Under the pieces are notes generated by a model that did not search any database, was not told the origin of the DNA, and worked only from the letters and a program-made list of their open reading frames with translations. A DNA stretch of 64,000 nt from Streptomyces varsoviensis (GTDB lineage: Bacteria; Actinomycetota; Actinomycetes; Streptomycetales; Streptomycetaceae), in the NCBI RefSeq assembly GCF_000718635.1, contig NZ_JOBF01000003.1, forward strand, positions 942,959-1,006,958, in the 5' to 3' direction. Below, in pieces: positions 1 through 7,841 of the stretch (within the stretch, counting starts at the first letter, position 1; the number at the start of each line of letters is the position of its first letter). A program made the translations under genes and the position numbers.

Positions 1-1088
1 AAAGCGGCGGAGCCGGCGGCGGACCCGGCCCGCGGCAGGTCCAGCGCCCCCCGCGCCGCCTTGCGCAGCACCTTGAGCATCCGGGAGGAGCCCTTGATAC
101 GGGCGACCGCCGGAGTGTCGTACGTACTGGCCTCGGCTCCGGCGGTGCCCTCGCTGAGTGAACCCACCGCCCGGATCGCGACCTGCCCCTCCTCACCGAG
201 CGAGGGCAGCACGCCCTCGGTATAGGCGACCAGGAGCGGGGTCGGGGAGACGACGAGGATGCCGCCCGCGTACCGCCGCCGGTCCTGGTAGAGGAGGTAG
301 GCGGCGCGGTGCAGGGCCACGGCGGTCTTGCCGGTGCCCGGCCCGCCCTCGACCTCGGTGACGGAGGCCGCGGGCGCGCGGATGACCATGTCCTGCTCGG
401 CCTGGATGGACGCGACGATGTCGCGCATGGTGTGGCCGCGGGCCTGCCCGAGCGCCGCCATCAGCGCCCCGTCGCCGACCACCGGCAGCTCGGCCCCGTG
501 CAGCGTCGTGGTCAGCTCGGGGCGGAGCAGATCGTCCTCGACGCCGAGGACCCGGCGCCCCTTGGAGCGGATGACGCGGCGCCGTACGACCCGGCCGGGC
601 GCGACCGGCGTCGAGCGGTAGAAGGGCGCGGCGGCGGGCGCGCGCCAGTCGATGACGAGCGGGGCGTAGTCCGCGTCGAGCACGCCGATCCGGCCGATGT
701 GCAGCGTCTCGGCGATCTCCGCCCGGTTGTCGCGCACGGCGTCGGCGGCGGGCTCCACGGAGGTGTACGCCCCGTCGGGGCCCTTCTTGCCGTCCTCGCC
801 GAGGAGCAGGTCGATGCGGCCGAAGAGGAAGTCCTCGAACTCGCTGTTGAGCCGATTGAGGTGGACCCCGGCGCGGAACACCTGCGCGTCCCGCTCGGCG
901 AGCGCGCCGGGCGTGCCGACCTGGCCGCGCTTGGCGGCGTCGTCCATCAGGAACTCGGCCTCGTGGATCTTCTCCTCAAGGCGTCGGTACACCCGGTCCA
1001 GATGCTGTTGCTCGACACCGATCTCGCGGTCCCGGACTCCGTCCCGCTCCGTCGCTGTCTGCGCGTGCGCGGCGTTCTGCGCGGCCAC
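1..1088 (-). CDS. helD: HelD-type RNA polymerase recycling ATPase (N-terminal part)
   Basis: This is the N-terminal ~362 residues of a UvrD-like superfamily 1 motor; the gene leaves the window at its 3' end. HelD proteins bind RNA polymerase and free it from stalled complexes or antibiotic-inhibited states using ATP. Visible features are an N-terminal helical segment rich in Glu/Arg, the family stretch around GRIGVLDADYAPLVIDWRAP, and a Walker A motif GGPGTGKTAVALHR near residue 250. I chose the GTG at 1088 because AAGGGGG lies just upstream and codons before it do not look coding. Upstream lies the divergent-looking end of the anti-sigma gene, so helD probably has its own promoter in 1089-1209. 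Family assignment is firm; whether it is the rifamycin-resistance class cannot be judged without the C-terminus. Confidence 0.85.
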   Translation of the reverse strand, partial: MAAQNAAHAQTATERDGVRDREIGVEQQHLDRVYRRLEEKIHEAEFLMDDAAKRGQVGTPGALAERDAQVFRAGVHLNRLNSEFEDFLFGRIDLLLGEDGKKGPDGAYTSVEPAADAVRDNRAEIAETLHIGRIGVLDADYAPLVIDWRAPAAAPFYRSTPVAPGRVVRRRVIRSKGRRVLGVEDDLLRPELTTTLHGAELPVVGDGALMAALGQARGHTMRDIVASIQAEQDMVIRAPAASVTEVEGGPGTGKTAVALHRAAYLLYQDRRRYAGGILVVSPTPLLVAYTEGVLPSLGEEGQVAIRAVGSLSEGTAGAEASTYDTPAVARIKGSSRMLKVLRKAARGALDLPRAGSAAGSAA

Positions 1089-1209
1089 CCAAGCCCCCTT
1101 CTGCTGTGCCTAGGGCAGCCGTCGAGCGTACGCGAACAGGGGTGGTGAGCGCACCTGTCAGGACATGGGCGGTTTCTCCGGACGAATTCTCCGGCCGGGC
1201 TCCCGGGGA

Positions 1210-1935
1210 TCAGACCGGGACGGAGGCGAGACGTTTCCCGTCGAGCGTACGGACGTCGAAGCGGGCGATGTCGTCGCGGTCCATGGCGGCGCCGCCGTGC
1301 GTGTAGAGCGGCTCCTTGTTCCACTTGGCCGATCCCCCGGGCACCCCGTAGCCCCCTTCCGGCACGGACCACGTGGTGACGGTCTCCTCCTCGCCGTCCT
1401 TGCCGACGGCGATCAGATCGCACTTGAGCGGCCCCTTGACGTTGCCCAGCTTGAGGGCGACATGGGTGCCCCAGGGCCGGGACTGGAGGGAGACGCTGGC
1501 CTCGGCCTTGGTGGCCGGGTCGACGGCGGAGTACTTCTGCCCGTCGTCGTACATCTGCTGGGCCATGCCGGCCGTGGAGTGGCCGCCGGTGTCCTGCTGG
1601 CTGAGGGCCAGGCCGACCAGCGGCCCGGAGACGATCAGGGCGGCGGCCGCGGCGACCAGCCACATCCTGCGGGCGCGGCTGGTGCGGCGGGCGGCGGTGA
1701 CCTCGCCGAGCAGCCGGTCGAGTACCTGCGGCCCGGGCCGTACGGAGAGCATCCCGGGGTCGGGCGTGGCCTCCTTGAGGTCGGCGAGGAGCGGCGCGAG
1801 CCCCATGAGGTCTTCGAGCCCCGCCGCGCACTCGGGGCAGTCGGCCAGGTGCTCCTCGAAGCGGGCGGCGTCCGCCTCGTCGAGCACGCCCAGCGCGTAG
1901 GCGGCCACATCGGTGTGGTGCGCCGGCCCGGTCAT
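1210..1935 (-). CDS. rsuA: Membrane-anchored zinc-binding anti-sigma factor
   Basis: A 241-residue anti-sigma factor. The N-terminus carries a ZAS-type motif, His29-x3-Cys33-x2-Cys36, expected to bind zinc and hold the sigma factor. One transmembrane helix follows at about residues 91-111, then an extracellular domain of ~130 residues of the RskA-like type. The ATG overlaps the sigma gene's TGA (ATGA), indicating translational coupling. By position next to helD it is the likely counterpart of S. coelicolor RsuA, the SigU anti-sigma; that symbol rests on remembered synteny, not on a search. Release of the sigma factor would be expected by regulated proteolysis at the membrane, by analogy with RskA/RslA. 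Confidence 0.75.
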   Translation of the reverse strand: MTGPAHHTDVAAYALGVLDEADAARFEEHLADCPECAAGLEDLMGLAPLLADLKEATPDPGMLSVRPGPQVLDRLLGEVTAARRTSRARRMWLVAAAAALIVSGPLVGLALSQQDTGGHSTAGMAQQMYDDGQKYSAVDPATKAEASVSLQSRPWGTHVALKLGNVKGPLKCDLIAVGKDGEEETVTTWSVPEGGYGVPGGSAKWNKEPLYTHGGAAMDRDDIARFDVRTLDGKRLASVPV

Positions 1936-2471
1936 GCCGTCACCCCCCGTTCCTCCAGCGAGAGCTTCATCGAGCGCAGCGCGTAGAAGACGCGGGATCT
2001 GATCGTCCCGGCCGGCACGCCCAGCTCCAGCGCGGCCTCGTTCACCGTGCGCCCCTTGAAGTAGGTCTCGATCAGCGCCTCCCGGTGGGCGTCCGTGAGG
2101 TCGCCCAGCGCGTCGGAGATGGTCATCAGCCGCAGCGCCCGGTCGATCTCGTCGGCGGCCGGGACCAGTTCCAGCGGGGCGGGGTCCACCTCCTGCGGGC
2201 GGGCCTGCCGGCTGCGGTGGCCGTCGATGACGATGCGCCGTGCCACGGTGACCAGCCAGGGCCGCGCGGAGCCCGTGGCGCGCCGCAGTTGGTCGGCGTT
2301 GCGCCAGGCCCGCAGCAGCGTCTCCTGGACGACGTCCTCCGCGCGCTGCCGGTCCCCCGCCACCAGGCGGATGACGAAGGCGAGGAGCGGCCCGGCGTGC
2401 TCTTCGTAGAGCGCCCGCATGAGCTCCTCGTCGGGAGACGTCCTGTCGGCCACGACGGCATCCTTGCGCAC
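1932..2471 (-). CDS. sigU: ECF-family RNA polymerase sigma factor (SigU-like)
   Basis: A 179-residue group 4 sigma factor. Region 2 is seen in LYEEHAGPLLAFVIRLV and the core-binding stretch AEDVVQETLLRAWRN. Region 4 has the helix-turn-helix TVNEAALELGVPAGTIRSRVFYALRSM near the C-terminus. The GTG start at 2471 is preceded by GGGGGAAGG. An internal GTG (VADRTS) is a possible alternative. It forms a two-gene operon with the overlapping anti-sigma gene, the usual arrangement for autoregulated ECF sigma factors. The SigU name is inferred from gene order beside helD. The 5' flank is unusual in holding a degenerate repeat array (2736-2960). Confidence 0.8.
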   Translation of the reverse strand: MRKDAVVADRTSPDEELMRALYEEHAGPLLAFVIRLVAGDRQRAEDVVQETLLRAWRNADQLRRATGSARPWLVTVARRIVIDGHRSRQARPQEVDPAPLELVPAADEIDRALRLMTISDALGDLTDAHREALIETYFKGRTVNEAALELGVPAGTIRSRVFYALRSMKLSLEERGVTA

Positions 2472-3099
2472 GCCTTCCCCCGGGTCGATAGCGCGAGTAG
2501 AAGTTCCTGGACTCCGTTCGGACTCGCGCCGGGCTCCCTTCGGGGCCCGTTCGGAACCCGTGCGGAATCCGTTCGGTGGCCTTGAATACGGGCGCGGCGG
2601 CCCGTCGTCTCAGCGCCGGGCGGAAAATCATGGAAGGCGTTCCGCATACGTACGGGAACACGGCCGCGTTCAGCCGAACTCCTGTGACACAGCCCTCAAT
2701 TGACGGCTGAACGCGGTGGCGGCCGTGGCCCGTAAGACAGTCCGAACGGCTCGATCGTTCGACAACCCGATCCGAACGGCTCGATCGTTGGACAACCCGA
2801 AAGGTCCTCGTCGAGGACAGCCCGAGCGGCCCGATCGTTCAACATTCCGAACGGCCCTCCCGGACGACAGTCCGAGCGGCACGGCGGATCGCCCGCAGGG
2901 CAGCCGAGCAGTCCGCCCGCACGACTACCCGAGCGGCCCGCCCGTACGACAGTCCGAGCGGCCCGGCGGCCCAGAGCCGGCCCTTCGGGGCCCTCCCCCC
3001 GCGCAGCCCCCGGCCCCCCGACCGGGGGCTGCGCGCACACGCCCGAGACCCCCGCGTCGCCCGTGGCTCCGAGCCGCGCCGGAGGCCCCGGCGGATCGT
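2472..3099. other. 628-bp intergenic region between sigma factor and CGNR gene
   Basis: No convincing gene. It holds CGGAACCCG-like short repeats close to the sigma gene (about 2515-2580), then a degenerate tandem array (see separate entry), then a GC-rich run with no recognisable promoter. The sigma gene's promoter must lie here because both neighbours read leftward, but I could not pick out a clear -35/-10 pair. Confidence 0.5.
2736..2960. repeat. Degenerate 25-30 bp tandem repeat array
   Basis: Roughly eight to nine imperfect units share the pattern GACArYCCGAaCGGCtCGATCGTT. The 19-mer TCCGAACGGCTCGATCGTT is exact at 2741-2759 and again at 2771-2789. Later units (2816-2840, 2836-2860, 2865-2885, 2920-2960) are progressively degraded. 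Each unit carries CGATCG or a derivative. The array lies upstream of the ECF sigma gene. Confidence 0.7.
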
Positions 3100-3702
3100 T
3101 CAGGAAGCCTGCGACTCCACCGCCCGCCGCCGGTGCCGGGCCACCCGCTCGCGGTTGCCGCAGACCTCGCTGGAGCACCAGCGGCGGCGCCGCCCGCGCG
3201 AGGTGTCGAGGTAGACCAGCGAACAGGTCTCCCCCTCGCACTGCCGGAGCTGCCCGCGCGCCACCGGGTCGGTGAGCAGGTCCACCGCGTCCCGCGCTAT
3301 CCGGCCGAGCAGCGCCCCGCAGTCCGGCGCGCCGACGCCCGTACGGACCAGAGTGCCGTCGGGCGCCCGTACGGCCCGTACGACCGGGGGCGCGGTGGAG
3401 GCGAGGCCGTTGAGCCGTTCCAGGTCCGGGTCGGCGGCGGCGCCGGCGATCTCGGCGTGCACGACGCGGTGCAGGAGGGCTCTGGCGGCGTGGAAGCGCC
3501 CCAGCCAGCCGCCGTCCACCGCGTCCAGGCCCGTGCCGCCGGGCACCAGACCGGCCCCGGCGAGCCACGCGCGCAACCGTTCAGGGGTGTCGAGCCGTTC
3601 GACCGGCTCCTCGCTGAGCCGCCCGCCGACCGTGGCCACGAGGTCCAGGCACAGTCGCCCGGCGTCGAAGCGCAGGTCATAGGTAGCCGTAGCCGCCACC
3701 AT
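3100..3702 (-). CDS. CGNR zinc-finger transcriptional regulator (ABATE domain)
   Basis: A 200-residue protein with an N-terminal ABATE/stress-response-like domain (residues ~10-145) and a C-terminal CGNR zinc finger. The cysteines are Cys155, Cys160, Cys176 and Cys181, and CGNR is read literally at 181-184, followed by a basic tail (RERVARHRRRAVES). Such proteins are presumed DNA-binding regulators; targets and ligand are unknown. The ATG at 3702 opens a clean family N-terminus (YDLRFDAGRLCLDLVATVGG). It stands alone: the gene upstream is also leftward but 220 bp away. Confidence 0.85.
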   Translation of the reverse strand: MVAATATYDLRFDAGRLCLDLVATVGGRLSEEPVERLDTPERLRAWLAGAGLVPGGTGLDAVDGGWLGRFHAARALLHRVVHAEIAGAAADPDLERLNGLASTAPPVVRAVRAPDGTLVRTGVGAPDCGALLGRIARDAVDLLTDPVARGQLRQCEGETCSLVYLDTSRGRRRRWCSSEVCGNRERVARHRRRAVESQAS

Positions 3703-3922
3703 GTTCCTGTCACCCTTTCGGTGTGGGGGGATGCACCACCCCAGAGTGCCCCGCCGCGCCCGCGCCCGGAACCCCCGCCCGTACGGCGGACCACCAGCGA
3801 CGACTGTCCGGCGCCCCGTCGGGCCGCGCCTCCCCGGTCGGTCGCCACGCCCCTGATCGGGCCCGGTGCGCCCGGACCGGCGCCGCGGCGGTCGAACCGA
3901 ACCGCCGGCCGCCGTCGCTCAA

Positions 3923-4777
3923 CTAGCGTGCCCGGCGCGGGAGTTCGTCGGCCACGAGCTGTACGAGCGGGCCCAGCCGGAAGCGCTCGGGGTGGACGGC
4001 GGGCACCTGGCGGTCGGCCAGCGGCCGCGCGGTGACCGGCCCCACGCACGCCGCCAGCACCTCGCCGCGGAGCGCGGCCGACAGTTCCGCGCCGACGCCG
4101 CGGCGCTCGGCGCGGTCGAACAGCCCCGCCACGGCGGGCGCGCTGGTGAAGGTGACGGCGTGCACGGTACGGGCGACCAGCGCGTCCAGCAGCCGGTCCA
4201 CGGGCCCGGTGTCGACGGGCGGCAGCCAGCGGTACACCGGCACCTCGACCACCTCCGCGCCCGCCGCCCGCAGCGCCCCGGTGAAGTCGGGCAGGGGCGC
4301 GCCGTGCAGTTGGACGGCCACCCGCCGCCCCGCGACCCCGTCCGCCAGCAGCCGTTCGAGAACGCCCTCCGTCGACTCGGACGCGGGCGAGAAGTCCTCC
4401 CGCAGCCCGGCGCCGCGGATCGCGCCGCACACCTTCGGCCCGCGCGCCAGCAGTTCGGCCCCGGCCAGCCGGGCCGTCAGCGCCTCGGCCAGCCCCCACC
4501 CCTCGGCCGCCTCCAGCCAGCCGCGGAACCCGATGGCGGTGGTGGCGACGACGGCATCGACGCCGACATCGACCAACTCCCGCGTAGCGCGGCGCAGTTC
4601 GGCATCATCGGCGAGCGGAACGGTACGCATCGTGGGCGCGTGCACGACCTCGGCCCCGCGCCGCCGCAACAGCGCGATCTGCTCCTCGGCGCGCCGCGCG
4701 GCGGTCACCGCGACCGTGAACCCGTCGAGCGGCGCCCCTTCCCGCCCGCCGGGCCGCCGCCGCTCGCCGTCGTCCAT
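3923..4777 (-). CDS. Uroporphyrinogen-III synthase-like protein (HemD domain)
   Basis: A 284-residue HemD-fold protein. The opening GFTVAVTAARRAEEQIALLRRRG and later VHAVTFTSAPAVAGLFDRAERRG are typical of the two alternating alpha/beta domains that cyclise hydroxymethylbilane to uroporphyrinogen III. GAGGAG sits 8-9 bp before the ATG. Many Streptomyces proteins of this subgroup are longer, with a C-terminal winged-helix (OmpR-like) DNA-binding domain. Here the protein stops right after LVQLVADELPRRAR, where that domain would begin. No other haem gene is adjacent, so a role in haem synthesis is not certain; a regulatory relative is possible. Confidence 0.75.
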   Translation of the reverse strand: MDDGERRRPGGREGAPLDGFTVAVTAARRAEEQIALLRRRGAEVVHAPTMRTVPLADDAELRRATRELVDVGVDAVVATTAIGFRGWLEAAEGWGLAEALTARLAGAELLARGPKVCGAIRGAGLREDFSPASESTEGVLERLLADGVAGRRVAVQLHGAPLPDFTGALRAAGAEVVEVPVYRWLPPVDTGPVDRLLDALVARTVHAVTFTSAPAVAGLFDRAERRGVGAELSAALRGEVLAACVGPVTARPLADRQVPAVHPERFRLGPLVQLVADELPRRAR

Positions 4778-4787
4778 GGGTCCACTC

Positions 4788-4823
4788 CTCAGTCCGGTGT
4801 TCGGGCTCAGTCCGGTGTTCGGG
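4788..4823. repeat. Perfect 18-bp tandem duplication
   Basis: CTCAGTCCGGTGTTCGGG occurs twice head to tail (4788-4805 and 4806-4823) in the short gap between the lipoprotein stop and the HemD-like start, just upstream of the HemD-like ribosome-binding site. Confidence 0.85.
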
Positions 4824-4861
4824 GCGCTTCCGCGGTGCCTATGGGCGCGCCGGTCGCGGCG

Positions 4862-5593
4862 TCACCGCCCCTGAGGGTGATGCTGCCCGCCGCTGCCGGC
4901 GTCGAGGTCGAAGTCGCCCACGTACCACCTGCCGTTGATCTTGTCGGCCTCCACCTTGGCGGAGAAGGTCTTCGGGTCCACGCCCGTCGAGAGGGACAGC
5001 ATGATCTCCCGCAGCGGCTTCCCATTGACCATGATCTTGCCCGACGGCACCATCACCTTGTCGCCCTTGGGGTGCGACACCTGGACCGAGACCACCGGGT
5101 TGCCGGTCGCGTTCGGCGGGGTGAACGACTTGCTCATGGCGTTCAGGCCGGCGGCCAGCGCCTTCGTCGTCGCCGGGTCGTCGCACTTCTGCCGGGTGCC
5201 GGGCTGCCCCGGCCCCGAGCCCTCGCCCGGCATCACGGAGACCAGGCACGCCTTCTTCACGTCCTTCTGGATGACCGCGCCGACCCACGCGGCGACCGCG
5301 CCGGAGGGGGTGGACCGACCGGCGGCCCCGGGACCGTCATATCCCGAGCCGGTGGTCCCCGAGCCGGTACCGCCGCCCGTCGACCCGCCGGGGTGGTGCG
5401 ACTGCCCGGCCGGAGGGGCCGAGGGGCCGCCGCTCTGCGAGGCGGACGCGGATGCCGACGCGGAGGCGGACTTCGCGGAGGAGTCCGAGGCGTTCGAGCA
5501 CGCCGCCAGGAGCGGCGCCGCCGCCAGCAGCGCGATCGCGGTCGCCCCGCCCACGGCTCTCTTGCCCCTGTTGCCGGATTCCGTTCGTGCCAT
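4862..5593 (-). CDS. Secreted lipoprotein of unknown function
   Basis: A 243-residue protein with a lipoprotein signal peptide: basic start, hydrophobic core AIALLAAAPLL, and lipobox LAAC with Cys32 as the lipidated residue. Residues ~35-92 are a Ser/Ala/Gly-rich disordered spacer. The rest (~95-235) is a compact domain with two cysteines (CLVS, KCDD) that may form a disulfide. The pattern ending KINGRWYVGDFDLDA resembles small extracellular NTF2-like or DUF-type domains, but I do not recognise the family. AAGGAG is well placed before the ATG. Confidence 0.75.
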   Translation of the reverse strand: MARTESGNRGKRAVGGATAIALLAAAPLLAACSNASDSSAKSASASASASASQSGGPSAPPAGQSHHPGGSTGGGTGSGTTGSGYDGPGAAGRSTPSGAVAAWVGAVIQKDVKKACLVSVMPGEGSGPGQPGTRQKCDDPATTKALAAGLNAMSKSFTPPNATGNPVVSVQVSHPKGDKVMVPSGKIMVNGKPLREIMLSLSTGVDPKTFSAKVEADKINGRWYVGDFDLDAGSGGQHHPQGR

Positions 5594-5922
5594 GACTTTC
5601 CGCTCCTTAACCGCTGTGGGGGGATGCCCGCCGGGCCCCGTGCCGTCGGGTGGCTACGACGCAACCGAAACCCGAACGGTTGCACGAAGCACGCGAACAC
5701 CGGATGGATCGTAGGCGTACCTGCGGACGTTCCACGCAAAACTCACTTCCCCTACGGACCCGCGGGCCCCGTACGACCGGCCTGCCGGTCCCGTACAACC
5801 GGTCGCCCGGTCACGCCCAGCCGACCTGCCGGGTCCGATACAGCCGGTCCACCGGCCCCCGCGGCCGGTCCGGGCGGACAATTCCTTGGACAGCGCGTCG
5901 GCCGCCGTGCAGGATCGGCGCC
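5594..5922. other. Divergent intergenic region with degenerate short repeats
   Basis: 329 bp between the leftward lipoprotein gene and the rightward APH-like gene. From about 5770 to 5880 it contains several imperfect copies of a CCGTACRACCGGYC element, each next to a CCGGTC. No open reading frame looks real. Promoters for both flanking genes must lie here, but none stands out. Confidence 0.4.
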
Positions 5923-6933
5923 ATGACCGACGCACGACCCTCCAACGGCACCGCCGACACCGCTGCCACCACCGGAAGCACCAGCGGGACCGGCGAGGCC
6001 CCCCTCAGCTCCCGCGCCCAACTCGCCGTGCGCCTCGCGACCACCGCGGGGCGGCGGCTCGGGCTGCGGGCGGACGAGCCGCGCGTCCTGCACGACGTGT
6101 TCAACGTGCTGGTGCACCTCGCGCCCGACCCCGTCGTGGTGCGCGTACCGACGCTGGCGCTGGCCTCCGTCACCGAGCAGGCGGCCAAGCAGCGCCACGA
6201 ACTCGCCGTGGCGGGCTGGCTCGCCGACCGCGGGGCGCCCGTGGTGCGGCCCAGCCCCCTGGTGCCCCGGGAGCCGGTGGAGATCGAGGGGAAGTCGCTG
6301 ACGTTCTGGGAGTTCGTCAGCGAGGTGGACACCCTGGGCGAGCCGAGCGAGGCCGACCCCGGGCGGCTGGAGGAGCACTTCGCCGAACAGACCGGCTGGA
6401 CGGCCGAGCTGCACGCCCTGCTGGCCGAGTACCCTGGCGAGCTTCCGGTGCTGTCCCCGCTGGTGCCCGCGCTCGCCGAGCCGCTGGCCCAGTTGCGCGA
6501 ACGGCCCCAGACGCTGACCCCGGCGGACCTGGGCCGGGCCGAGCGCGAGTACCAGGTGCTGGAGACGGTCGTACGCGACCTGCCGGCCCATTTTCCTGGC
6601 GCACGGCTGCGGACGTTGCACGGTGACGCGCCGTTCTACAACGTATTGCGCACCGCCGAGGGCTATTTGTTCAACGATTTCGAGGACGTCACGCGGGGCC
6701 CCGCCGAGTGGGACCTGACGCTGGTCGGCCCGCGGGGCATCGCGGAGTACGAGCGGGTGAGCGGCGCGCGCGTCGACCCCGCCCTGCTCACGTTCATGGA
6801 GGGGGCGCGGCTGCTCCAGATCGTGGGCGCGCTGGCGATCGTTCCACAATTGCCGGAACTGGGACCGATGCTGGAGCCGTCGATCGCGCAGTGGCGGGCG
6901 CGCGCCGAACTGACGCTGCCGGGCGCGGAGTAG
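5923..6933 (+). CDS. Aminoglycoside phosphotransferase-family kinase
   Basis: A 336-residue APH-fold protein. The catalytic loop is LHGDAPFYNVL (His233-Gly-Asp235, Asn240) and the metal-binding segment is FNDFEDVTRGPAEWDL (Asp252, Asp255), as in small-molecule kinases. The N-terminal lobe has the P-loop-like VRVPTL and RHELAVAGWLADRG. The start at 5923 is chosen because the ORF upstream reads through repeat DNA. The family phosphorylates aminoglycosides, choline, homoserine and other alcohols; the substrate here cannot be inferred, and antibiotic resistance should not be assumed. Confidence 0.8.
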   Translation: MTDARPSNGTADTAATTGSTSGTGEAPLSSRAQLAVRLATTAGRRLGLRADEPRVLHDVFNVLVHLAPDPVVVRVPTLALASVTEQAAKQRHELAVAGWLADRGAPVVRPSPLVPREPVEIEGKSLTFWEFVSEVDTLGEPSEADPGRLEEHFAEQTGWTAELHALLAEYPGELPVLSPLVPALAEPLAQLRERPQTLTPADLGRAEREYQVLETVVRDLPAHFPGARLRTLHGDAPFYNVLRTAEGYLFNDFEDVTRGPAEWDLTLVGPRGIAEYERVSGARVDPALLTFMEGARLLQIVGALAIVPQLPELGPMLEPSIAQWRARAELTLPGAE

Positions 6934-6959
6934 CCCCGGGCGGGGCGCGGGGGCGGGGG

Positions 6960-6997
6960 TTGACTTGAACCGCGGTTCAAGTTTGATGCTGGCCGCA
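6960..6997 (+). promoter_or_regulatory. MerR-type promoter/operator driving a leaderless gene
   Basis: TTGACT (6960-6965) and GATGCT (6985-6990) are separated by 19 bp, and the spacer is occupied by the perfect 20-bp palindrome ACTTGAACCGCGGTTCAAGT (6963-6982). An over-long spacer filled by a dyad is the hallmark of MerR-family activators, which untwist the DNA. The expected transcription start, about 7 nt after the -10, coincides with the ATG at 6997, so the mRNA is probably leaderless. No MerR gene is adjacent. Confidence 0.75.
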
Positions 6998-7704
6998 TGA
7001 CTTCTTCGAACGCCGCCCCGCGGAACCCCTCCCCCGGCTCCCCCAGCTCTCTCGGGTTCCCCGACTTCACCCGCCCCGACGCCGGTACGGCCCTGGTCAG
7101 CGAGTGGCTGACCGGCACCCCCGAGCGCTCGCGCGCCGCCGCCGACGCGGTGCTCGACCAGTGGCAGGGGCAGAGCGACCTGCCCGAGGCGCTGCTCTCG
7201 CTCTCCGCCTTCGTCGCGGCCGACGGGGACAGCGTCCTCTACTACGCCCAGTGGACCAGCGACGACGCCCACCGCGCGTACGTCAAGGTGCACCGGCCCG
7301 TCATGATCGACCGCATCGACGCGGAGATCCCGGGCATCGAACGCCCCGGACTCACCCGCTACCGCTACTACCGCAGCATCGTCGCCGACCGTACGCGGCC
7401 CTCCGCCGTACTGATCGCCGTGCGCCTTGAGGCGGACAGCGAGCAACTGCGGCGGGAGTGGATCGACTCCATCGCCGCCACGCCCGCCGGGGACGAGCCT
7501 GCGGGCCTGGTCGCCGGCCACTTCCACCTCGCCGAGGACGGCCGCGGCATCCTCAACCTCGCCGAGTGGACGGACATCCAGTCGCACATCGACTGGCTCG
7601 ACTCGACGACCGGGCAGAACTGGCGGAACACCCTGGACCGGCCCGGCATCCACTTCCGCGACTTCAAGCGCTACCACCCCCACCGCAGCCTGAAGGTGGG
7701 CTGA
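6997..7704 (+). CDS. Two-domain antibiotic biosynthesis monooxygenase (ABM)-like protein
   Basis: A 235-residue protein made of two tandem ferredoxin-like ABM domains: residues ~25-125 (PEALLSLSAFVAADGDSVLYYAQWTSDDAHRAYV) and ~130-230 (PAGLVAGHFHLAEDGRGILNLAEWTDIQSHIDWL). ABM proteins include cofactor-free oxygenases and haem-degrading or stress-related dimers; an internal duplication would form an intramolecular dimer. No ribosome-binding site precedes the ATG, which fits leaderless expression from the MerR-type promoter just upstream. Control by a redox- or xenobiotic-sensing MerR protein is a reasonable inference, since ABM genes are common MerR/SoxR-regulon members. It converges with the gene at 7842-9059. 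Confidence 0.8.
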   Translation: MTSSNAAPRNPSPGSPSSLGFPDFTRPDAGTALVSEWLTGTPERSRAAADAVLDQWQGQSDLPEALLSLSAFVAADGDSVLYYAQWTSDDAHRAYVKVHRPVMIDRIDAEIPGIERPGLTRYRYYRSIVADRTRPSAVLIAVRLEADSEQLRREWIDSIAATPAGDEPAGLVAGHFHLAEDGRGILNLAEWTDIQSHIDWLDSTTGQNWRNTLDRPGIHFRDFKRYHPHRSLKVG

Positions 7705-7710
7705 TCACCT

Positions 7711-7815
7711 GTGCCACTCGCCCATCCGGGCGCGTACGGAACGGGGCGGAGGGGAGCCGCACGGGGGTCGGCTGTTCTCCGCCGCACGCGAGCGCCGCGG
7801 GCGGGCGAGTGGCAC
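7711..7815. terminator. Long-range inverted repeat between convergent genes
   Basis: GTGCCACTCGCCC (7711-7723) is perfectly complementary to 7803-7815, enclosing a 79-nt GC-rich loop with internal pairing potential. It fills the gap between two convergent genes, so a bidirectional termination structure is likely. There is no T-tract, so intrinsic termination is uncertain. Confidence 0.45.
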
Positions 7816-7841
7816 GGGGCGGGAAGCCCCGTTCGGTCCGT

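Noticed and set aside
5923..6933. Aminoglycoside resistance gene
   Set aside because: The fold is APH-like but nothing in the sequence or context points to an antibiotic substrate; the family is broad.
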